A stretch of DNA of 64,000 nt, from positions 49,746,830 to 49,810,829 of the forward strand of contig NC_092344.1 of the NCBI RefSeq assembly GCF_963676685.1, read 5' to 3'. Source of the DNA: Mytilus edulis (taxonomy: Eukaryota; Mollusca; Bivalvia; Mytilida; Mytilidae). The position numbers were made by a program, and so were the translations under genes. Every line of letters starts with the position of its first letter. Positions within the stretch are counted from its first letter, which is position 1. The notes under the pieces were generated by a model. The model was given only the letters and a program-made list of their open reading frames with translations. It made no database searches and was not told the DNA's origin. Shown here one piece after another: positions 56,001 to 64,000 of this stretch.

Positions 56001-57850
56001 TGCCTAAAATGCAAATATTTCTTCATTTTACTGAAAATTATTGACCGCCATTGGATTTTTGTACTTTTTATAGTTGAGAATAGTTTTTTTTCATAAATTT
56101 AAAATTATATCAGAAAAATCATACTAAAATTTTGTTTGCATTGTTTAAAATAATCAAAATTATTCTTCTTTTTATCAAAAATGATACTATTTTATTTGAA
56201 ATCAGTTATTTTTACCATCTTGAGACAAGTCTTCTAATCAGAATTGAGATATAATGAGTATTAAAATACTTAAACTTTTGTTTTTGTGGAATAAGAATGT
56301 AGTTATAGATTTATTTTGATACAAACAATCACCGTCACATGATTTCAGTACTTTTTGTACATCATGATTGGCTGTTCTTCATAAAACATGCTTACTCCAT
56401 GGAAAAAGATATTAAAGTTTTGTACGCGTTGCCTAAAATGCAAGTATTTCTTCATTTTACTGAAAATTATTGACCGCCATTGGAATTTTGTACTTTTTAT
56501 TGTTTAGAATAGTTTTTTTTTTATAAAATTGAAAGAATATCAGAAAAATTATACTAAAATTTTGTTCGCATTGTTTAAAATAATCAAAATTATTCTCCTT
56601 TTTATCAAAAATGATACTATTTTATTTGAAATCAGTTATTTTTACCATTTTGAGACAAGTCTCCTAATCAGAATTCAGATCAAATGAGAATTAATATACT
56701 TAAACTTTTATTTTTGTGGAATAAGAATGTAGTTATTGATTTATTTTGATGCATATTATTAACTGTCATATGATTTCAGTACTTTTTGTACATAATGATT
56801 GGCTGTTCTTCATAACATAATCTTACTTTAAGGAAAAAGATATTAAATTTTTGTACGCGTTTCCTAAAATGCAAATATTGTTTTATTTTACTGAAAATTA
56901 TTGACCGTCATTGTATTTTTTTTTCTTTTTATAGTTGAGAATAGTTTTTTTTCATAAAATCAAAATAATATTAGAAAAATCATACTAAAATTTTGTTCGC
57001 ATTGATTAAAATAATAAAAATTATTCTTCTTTTTATCAAAAATGATACTATTTTTTTTTAAATCAGTTATTTTTACCATCTTGAGACAAGTCTTCTAATT
57101 AGAATTGAGATATAATGAGAATTAAAATACTTAAACTTTTATTTTTGTGGAATAAGAATGCAGTTATTGATTTATTTTCATACAAATTATTAACCGTCAT
57201 ATGATTTTAGTACTTTTTGTACATCAGGATTGGCTGTTCTTCATAAAACATGCTTACTTTAATGAAAAAGATATTAAATTTTTGTATGCGTTACCTAAAA
57301 TGTAAATATTTCTTCATTTTACTGAAAATTATTGACCGCCATTGGATTTTGTACTTTTTATAGTTTGAAATAGTTTTTTTGTTCATAAAATTAAGGGAAT
57401 GTCAGAGAAATCATACTAAAATTTTATTCGCATTGTTTAAAATAACCAAAATTATTCTTCTTTTTATTAAAGATGATACTATTTTATTTGAAATCAGTTA
57501 TTTTACCATCTTGAGACAAGTCTTCTAATTAGAATTGAGATGTAATGAGATTTAAAATACTTAAAATAAATGATTGCATTACTTTTTGGCCATCAGGATT
57601 GGTTGTTCTTCATAAATTATGTTTACTTTAAGGAAAGAGATATTATTTTTTTGTACGTGTTGGCAAAAATGCAAATATTTCTTCTCATATTGGAAAATAT
57701 TGTAATTTCAATTGCAATCAGTTGTTATAAATGATTTTCATATGTTTTTTGTAGAAAATGTGAATTATTCAAGAATAAATCTGCTTATTTCTTTCTTTTT
57801 AAGGAATATATTTATGTTTACCAACATTGGATTTTTGTACCTTTTATTGT
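53031..57850. repeat. Satellite array, 430-bp monomer, 11 copies
   Basis: The marker TTGACCGCCATTGGATTT recurs at about 53,031, 53,462, 53,893, 54,323, 54,753, 55,183, 55,613, 56,043, 56,472, 56,903 and 57,333, a period of 429-431, with a degenerate last unit at 57,818. Central monomers are the most alike and the edges most diverged, as usual for homogenised arrays. No ORF is conserved among monomers. The array lies inside the outer TIR element. Confidence 0.93.
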
Positions 57851-58684
57851 TTAGGAGGAGTTATCTTTTTTATTAACAAAAGACTATCAGAAAAATATAA
57901 TGTTATGTTGTTTGCATTGTTTAAAATTATTTCTATTTCTTGTTAAAAAATACAGCAGTTATTTTTGTAATTTGTTATTTTAAATGCTTCAATTGTGACG
58001 AGAATATAGAAAGTCCGTGATTATGATAAGTGTTTTTTAAGAATTTTATGATGAGAAGGATACAAACATTTAAAATATTGAAAAAAAATAGACTGCATTC
58101 TTCAATAACTGATTCTTTCATTTTGTTTTTCCCGAGAATGTTTGGAAAATAATGAAATAAAAATCGCGATGTAGACACCGTTATAAAACTGGGTCCGTAG
58201 AAATACTTCTTAGTGCACTAAGGAGAAAGTTTTTGCACTAAGGACACTAAAACAATACGCTAGGACCACAAAGAACATGGATATAAGAAGATATAAGTAT
58301 ATAACTCCTAATTTTAAAGTTTGGTATTAATAGCTTTTGTAGTTTTGAAGTTAAATGACTTTTCAATGATCTTTTATCAGCGCGTGCCATTCGACACGTG
58401 ACCAACGGCTTATTGCAAGTTCCCAATCATCATGTCCAATCAACCTTATCGAATAAACAATTATCTTTTGATCGTTACTAATTGATTAGTTAATGGTAGT
58501 TTTTGAATAAACCTAACGGTGTCTCTGGCGTGGTATAATTTCAAATGATGAAAGAAAAATTAAAAATTGAATTTTGTGTTTACTTTGCCTTTGTTTTATT
58601 TTGTTTTAAAGGAAATTGTTAAATAAACCTCTTTTTTTTTTTTTTTAAAGAAGCCAATTTTGAGATACAAATTGAGAAAAAAAA

Positions 58685-59467
58685 ATGATCCGATCGAAAC
58701 GATACCACGATAAGAAACAGTCTAATCTAGGTTCAAGTAACGTACCGGACCAGGTTTGGGAAGCCTTGGCAATGGTCAATAAGCATGAATTTGTAGCAGA
58801 AGTTGTTTATACACGTGGAAATAACATGCCGCCGTCTATAATATGCTACAGTCAAATGCAAATGGAAGACATGAAACTGCATTGCGAAAACGATCCCGAT
58901 TCCATACTTGGCATTGATAGAACATTTAACCTAGGTCCTACATATGTAACAAACTTTGTGTACAAAAACAAGAAGGTTGTAAAAAAATCATCACGTGATC
59001 ATCCTATATTTGTTGGTCCGGTATTTTTTCACTGGGACGCCTCATATTATACTTACCACTCATTTCTGTCACATGTGAAAGCACGTCTCGACGCCGATGT
59101 AAAATATATTGACATACGTATAGGCTCAGACGACGAGGGTGGTATCACTAAAGCCATTGATAAAGTTTTCAACACTTCAGAAAGACTCTTGTGTACAAAA
59201 CACATGAAAGACAATGTTACCGACCATATGAAAAATAAATTGCCCTTAACAAAAGAAGAACGATCACATATTATGTCGGACTTGTTTGGTGATGATGGTA
59301 TCGTGACATCAAATGACACTATTGATTTTAATTTGAAATCCGAAAACCTGTGCAATAAATACCCCATCATCACAGATTATTACACAAAGAGACTGAAAAA
59401 CAGACTCTTTCACCACGTAAATAGACCGCTAAAAAACTCTTCAAATCCAGACCGATTGTGGACAAAC
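58685..59467 (+). pseudogene. MULE transposase, 5' part (split by LINE)
   Basis: The first 261 codons of the transposase. IDRTFNLGPTYVTNF gives the first catalytic Asp, followed by HPIFVGPVFFHWDAS, then GSDDEGGITKAIDKVFNTS and LLCTKHMKDNV, which match the MULE second Asp region and the CxxH block. Translation passes into LINE sequence at 59,468 and soon stops. The reading frame continues at 62,329 (N-N-C-E-S-M-N-H) without a gap when the insert is removed. At about 390 aa in all it is shorter than most MULE transposases, lacking an N-terminal DNA-binding domain unless upstream exons exist; an acceptor-like poly-T/AAAG tract precedes the ATG. Confidence 0.8.
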
Positions 59468-60397
59468 TTATAGCTATAAAAAAAGAACTTATTAGCTCTG
59501 AGGTATATGAACTTGCACCCCCAGACAAAACAGAAATGGTCTGGGCAAAAGTAGACATTGTTGGTTCAAAAACATTGTACTTAAGCTCTTTCTATAACCC
59601 AAAAACATCTGATGAAACTAGTCTCAAAAATTTTGACTTCATGATAAGAAAAGCCACACAAATAAAAAATTCTACAGTTATCATAGGGGGAGACTTTAAT
59701 CTCCCAGGTTGGGATTGGAACAACAAATCATTAAAACCGAACACTTCTTACCCACACCTTCATTACTTCTTTGGCAACTCACTTGACGACACATGTCTCA
59801 CACAAATTGTTGATGTCCCTACACGTAAAGACAATATTCTTGATCTGATAATTACAAACTTACCAAACCAAGTACAGCGTGTTGAAGTTATCCCCGGCCT
59901 ATCTGATCATGATATTGTGTTTGCAGAATTTGCAATAGCTCCATCAAAACTTAAACAAAAGCCAAGAATAATTCCATTATACAAAAAAGCAAACTGGGGC
60001 ACAATTAAACAAGAAATTAACACCTTATATAAACATCTCTCTGAAAATCAGCAACATCTTTGTGTAAATGAAATGTGGAACTGTTTTAAAACAACAATAA
60101 CAAAAGCAGTGAAAGATCACATCCCACATAAAACAGCAAAAACAAAGGACGGTCACCCATGGGTCACAATGGAAACAAAACGGCTCATTAGAAAAAGAGA
60201 TAGACTCTATAAAAAGTCAAAAAAATCTGGTAATACATCAATTGCTAAAAAATACAAAGAGGTTAAACACCAGGTGCAAAAAAGTATACGAAAATCATAC
60301 TGGGAATACATTGAAAGTATCATATTACCACCACAAGATGAAACAAATTATGGCACTATGAAAAAATTTTGGACCTACATTAAACATAAAAAAACCT
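59468..60397 (+). pseudogene. LINE endonuclease region (EEP), 5'-truncated
   Basis: Endonuclease/exonuclease/phosphatase motifs: LSSFYNP, IIGGDFNLPGWDW, DNILDLIITN and GLSDHDIVFAEF. The first catalytic part of the domain is missing. A long Lys-rich linker follows. The frame ends at a stop caused by one extra A in the A7 run at 60,390-60,396; the next frame continues with PDYSGITEIKQDGKLL. Confidence 0.8.
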
Positions 60398-62162
60398 GAT
60401 TATAGTGGAATTACTGAAATCAAACAAGATGGCAAACTCCTAACTGATCCACTACAAAAAGCTGGGGCACTTAATGCACAATTCCAGTCTGTATTCACAC
60501 CAGCATCTAATATTTCTCATACAGAATTTGTCAAACAGTGTAATATGCCACAGAATACTCCTTTTCCACCCATATCAAAATTAATAATTAAAACAGAAGG
60601 TATACAAAAACTCTTACATAACTTAAATCCGAACAAAGCAGCAGGACCCGATGAAATTAAACCAAGATTTTTAAAAGAACTTTCTGTTGTTTGCTCTATG
60701 GTCGGGTGGTTGTCGCTTTGACATATTCACCATTTCCTTTCTCAATTTTATTTCACATGAAATTGCACCCATACTTACTATTATCTTTGAGAAGTCAATT
60801 AAAACAGGCGTTGTTCCAGATGACTGGAAAACTGCCCATGTCTCTCCTGTATACAAAAAAGGCCAAAAATATAACCCTGAAAACTACCGTCCTATATCAC
60901 TTACATGTATTTGTTGCAAACTTTTAGAACATATTGTAGTTAAACACATCATGAACCATGCAGATAATCACAACATTTTATATCCCCTTCAGCATGGATT
61001 TCGCAGAGGTCGATCCTGCGAAACACAACTACTAGAATTTATAGACGATGTCTCACTAAACATGGAAAACGGTAAACAAACAGATATTTTGGTCATGGAT
61101 TTTTCTAAAGCATTCGATAAGGTTTCACATTCTTTTTTAACTAATAAGCTTCATCATTACGGGATACAAGGGGAATTAAATTACTGGATACAAAATTTTC
61201 TTAGCAATCGCAAACAGGCAGTAGTTCTTGAGGGGGAAAAATCTGAGTATGTTGCAGTTGAGTCAGGGGTTCCACAGGGGTCAGTTCTTGGACCAAGTCT
61301 CTTCTTGTACTATATAAATGACATTCCAACTGGTCTAACATCTACAGTACGTTTATTTGCAGACGACACAATAGTTTATTTGGCAATAAAATCAAACTCC
61401 GATGCATTAACATTACAAAAAGATCTAGACAAACTGGCATCGTGGGAAACTACTTGGAAAATGGCATTCCACCCAGATAAGTGTAATGTAATTTCAGTCA
61501 CCAGAAATAAAAAACCAATCACATTTAACTACACATTACACAATCATTCATTAGAACATGTAACAACAGCAAAATATCTGGGGGTCACCATCAGTTCCAA
61601 CCTTAAATGGGATGTGCATATTAACAACATATGCAAGAAAGCTAATAGCACACTAGGCTTTCTTAGGAGGAACCTGAACATAAGTTCAACATCCATTAAA
61701 GAGCAAGCATATAAGTCCCTAGTAAGACCATCACTAGAGTATGCTTGCTCTGTTTGGGATCCATACTTACAACAAGACATAGATAGCATTGAAAAAGTTC
61801 AAAGGAGGGCTGCACGTTTTGTTACCAACAAATACAGAAACACCTCAAGCGTTGGTAACATGTTACAACATCTTGAATGGCGCAGTCTCTCTGACAGAAG
61901 AAAAGACTCCAGATTGGTAATGCTTTACAAAATTGAACACGAAAAGGTTGCAATTCCTAAAAATAATAAATTAATTCCTCAAAAAAGACAAACAAGACAT
62001 TCTAATTCAAACAGCTTCCAAATTCCATCCTGCAAAACACAGTACAGAAAAGAATCATATTTTCCAAGAACTATTACCGACTGGAACAAACTACCAGATA
62101 ACATTGTAAATTGCACTTCAGTAGACTCTTTCAAATCTTCAATCTCAAAGCATCAATATTAA
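60398..62162 (+). pseudogene. LINE reverse transcriptase region, disrupted
   Basis: The RT begins with LNPNKAAGPDEI (about 60,625). It is interrupted by a dispersed-repeat insert near 60,683-60,752 and resumes as EIAPILTIIFEKSIKTG. Motif A is VMDFSKAFDKVSH, motif B SGVPQGSVLGP and motif C RLFADDTIV, so the catalytic aspartates are present. The C-terminal domain (SLEYACSVWDPY, KVQRRAARFV) is intact to the stop at 62,160. Recent but dead because of the truncation, the A-run frameshift and the insert. Confidence 0.85.
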
Positions 62163-62328
62163 TTACAACATCTTACTTTATTATACAAAACATTTTATAT
62201 TTTTAATTTTTCATATTTTTTTAAAAACTTGTACATTTTTTTCAATCTATGTCTTGTTGTAAGTTTCCTCCTGTGACATAATCTTCAATTTGTTGAAGGC
62301 GGTCACTATATGGTAGAAGAAGTAGAAC

Positions 62329-62718
62329 AACAATTGTGAAAGCATGAACCACAGATTTAAAATTGCAACAGACTGGAAGCCGCAGATTCTGCCAGAATTA
62401 CTGACCAAGATATTCGACATAACAAAACTTCATTTTATTGACATAAGGCGATCGATATATGGTCAAGGAAACTACGAACTATCCGAATTGTTTCAAAAAT
62501 TCTACACTTCTCCTTATATATGGGGCACAAAAACTCCCGAAGAAAAAGATAAACTGTACAAAAAGGTACTAGCGCACAAGACCTTAACAGACAAAATGAT
62601 TTTCTCATCAAATGGGAAACTCGTCATTCCCAATGTGAAGCGTCTAGCTCGTAAGCCAGGTCAACGACATAGACCAAAAAGTGCAGCTGCAAGAACAATG
62701 CCGCGGTTTGCCAAATGA
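62329..62718 (+). pseudogene. MULE transposase, 3' part (split by LINE)
   Basis: The in-frame continuation (129 aa plus stop) with CESMNHRFKIATDWKP, where the NCESMN block is typical of the MULE catalytic-Glu region. It ends with a basic tail (KRLARKPGQRHRPKSAA). Starting from the internal ATG at 62,344 would be misleading; it is the end of the gene that starts at 58,685. Confidence 0.8.
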
Positions 62719-62789
62719 TTGTACTTGACTGTTACATAGTGTATCTATATATGTAAATATGTATATCAATATAAATTAATTTAAAAACT

Positions 62790-62970
62790 ATGTTATAAAC
62801 TGTTATATTTTTTAAATGTCATGAAGTGTTATGTTTTAAAAATGTCATAAACTGTTATATTTTTTAAATGTCATAAACTGTTATGTTTTAAAAATGTCAT
62901 AAACTGTTATGTTTTAAAAATGTCATAAACTGTTATATTTTAAAAATGTAATAAACTGTTATATTTTGAA
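62790..62970. repeat. 29-bp minisatellite
   Basis: About six units like ATGTCATAAACTGTTATATT with an AAAA-rich end, just downstream of the MULE transposase gene. Confidence 0.85.
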
Positions 62971-63510
62971 TTATTTGTTTTCTTATGTGTTTGTTAACAA
63001 AAATATACATGTTTTAACTTTTTTTAAATATCCGTATATATAAATTTACTAGATATCAACAAAAAATCAACTTTAAAAACAAGCAAAAAAAAATTAAAAT
63101 CAAAAATCAAATAATAAAAGTAGAAAATACGCTATTACATAGAAGTGAAAAATAAAACAGACAGAAATACAAAATAAACACGACAGTAACAACAAACACA
63201 GAACACCAAATACCGTATACATGTTTAATCAGTTTATAAGTGGATTATAAACGGGTCAAGGTTGAGTGAACATGAATTTCTATCGATTACACAGGTGACA
63301 ATCAACTGATTGAGGCGCGTGTCGATAAAACATTAAATAACTTTCTAATTACAAAAGTTATGATTATGAAATTTGAAATTATGAAGTTTTTCAAAGTATA
63401 TTTCTATATGCCATGTCCTTTGTGGCCGTTGTATCATTCCATCAGGTCCTTAGTGCACATTTTTGTTCTTAGTGCACTAAGGAGGTCCTTTGCGGTATTT
63501 CTACGCACCG
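62971..63510. other. 3' non-coding part of the MULE
   Basis: AT-rich sequence, then the right inverted repeat with two CTTAGTGCAC blocks. Confidence 0.5.
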
Positions 63511-63940
63511 TATAAAACTCGCCGGTTTTGAAAATATATAACCTAAATAAAACGAAAAAGACCATTCTTTAATGATGATATTTTAATTTAGGTTATATCT
63601 GTACATTTGTTTCCATTTCAATTCATAAAACTTTGCTAAATAATTAATAAACAAAATGTATCATTGAACGTTCGATTTTCAAGAGTCGCCATTTTAATTA
63701 GATTAAACGAAACTAAGATTCCGTAATTTGTATTAGTTTATCATGTGACGTATTAAAGTTCAATCCGTCATCAAGGTCGATCGGTACTATCCGTCCGATC
63801 AGTCCGATCAGTCAATTACTTTTACAATAAGTCTGACGGATTGCTGACGTGAGTTTGACGCGAACTTGACTGATCGGTGACTGATCGATGACCGCTGACT
63901 GATCGCTGAAATAGTAACGCCTAAGGTTGCAAGTACTGTA

Positions 63941-64000
63941 CGAAAATCCTTAGACGAAACGCGAGTCTGGCGTTTCAAATGTGTTTGTTATCCATGTCGT
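63941..64000 (+). repeat. Hammerhead element fragment at the right flank
   Basis: Starts directly after the outer element and TA: only the second half of the hammerhead (TAGACGAAACGCGAGTCTGGCGT) survives, without CTGATGA. The window ends inside it. Confidence 0.5.

Larger units (their letters stand above)
59468..62325 (+). mobile_element. 5'-truncated LINE (CR1/Jockey-like) inserted in the MULE transposase
   Basis: It starts inside the endonuclease domain, includes the reverse transcriptase and ends with a CGGTCACTATATGGTAGAAG tail followed by a short GTAGAA repeat and no poly(A). A possible 3-bp duplication (AAC) flanks it. Clade assignment rests on the EEP endonuclease, lack of RNase H and RT style, and is tentative. 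Confidence 0.82.
58191..63510 (+). mobile_element. Mutator-like (MULE) transposon, interrupted
   Basis: Terminal inverted repeats start GGGTCCGTAGAAATAC (left) and, inverted, CGGTGCGTAGAAATAC (right), with shared CTTAGTGCACTAAG blocks further in. A perfect 9-bp target duplication TATAAAACT (58,182-58,190 and 63,511-63,519) fits the 8-11 bp range of Mutator-like elements. It carries a MULE transposase gene that a LINE has split, and a 29-bp minisatellite near the 3' side. Length 5.3 kb with the LINE, about 2.5 kb without. Confidence 0.85.
52547..63938. mobile_element. Outer 11.4-kb TIR element with TA target duplication
   Basis: A perfect 26-bp terminal inverted repeat starts CAGTACTTGCAACCTTAGG at the left end and appears as its complement at 63,913-63,938. 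TA borders both sides. Subterminal GACTGATCGGTGA/GATCGATGA-type motifs occur at both ends, and the GTTTGACG(T/C)GAACTTGACTG block stands in the same orientation at both ends. The element has no recognised transposase of its own and carries the 430-bp satellite and the MULE nest. CAGT ends with TA duplication fit Tc1/mariner-like or related transposons. The flanking repeats on the two sides do not rejoin cleanly, so a rearrangement is possible. Confidence 0.68.

Noticed and set aside
53031-57850. Possible CRISPR-like array
   Set aside because: Units of 430 bp in direct head-to-tail contact without spacers; a eukaryotic satellite.
62344-62718. Independent small gene encoding 124 aa
   Set aside because: The frame is open upstream to 62,329 and continues the MULE transposase; the ATG is an internal methionine.

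Overview
The window reads as nuclear DNA of a marine mussel (Mytilidae, most likely Mytilus). The reasons are AT-rich sequence, genes with short exons and GT/AG introns, TATA boxes and AATAAA signals, a single-exon B-box/NHL TRIM-like gene of the kind expanded in bivalves, and dense bivalve-type repeats (Penelope-like, LINE, MULE, SINE-like). No database was searched. The species, and the resemblance of repeats to known mussel families, rest on recognition only.

Layout. 0-2.4 kb and 8.4-10.2 kb hold two diverged copies of an unusual element: two clusters of short degenerate CG-containing motifs around a shared core. A RING-less TRIM-like gene (minus strand) lies at 2.7-4.35 kb. 4.4-13 kb is repeat territory: a LINE 3' fragment, a 120-bp hairpin, a Harbinger-like element with a nested MITE, SINE-like copies and hammerhead elements. 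From 13.7 to 49.7 kb four minus-strand paralogs (A, B, C, D) encode secreted cysteine-rich proteins of 311-335 aa. Each has a non-coding exon 1 behind a TATA box, a 58-nt signal-peptide exon and one large exon. B, C and D sit in a three-times repeated segment of about 6-7 kb. A is older and has two cysteine modules instead of three. Between them lie a 0.96-kb tandem duplication, LINE and Penelope-like pseudogenes, MITEs and SINE-like repeats.

52.55-63.94 kb is a nest. An outer 11.4-kb element with 26-bp terminal inverted repeats and a TA duplication carries eleven copies of a 430-bp satellite. It also carries a 5.3-kb Mutator-like (MULE) element with a perfect 9-bp target duplication, whose transposase gene is split by a 5'-truncated LINE. 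That LINE in turn carries a small fragment of another repeat.

The strongest unusual signal is a dispersed sequence that folds as a type I hammerhead ribozyme. Two subfamilies differ by paired compensatory changes in stems I, II and III. In the two fullest copies a second structured module (a UUCG-capped hairpin with covarying stem) lies exactly 204 nt upstream. One locus has two hammerheads in tandem, 350 nt apart, an arrangement that could release a 350-nt RNA. The second main signal is the paralogous secreted-protein cluster, with a repeated six-cysteine module, dibasic 13-residue repeats, and an ACCRCA motif at nearly constant distance from every TATA box.
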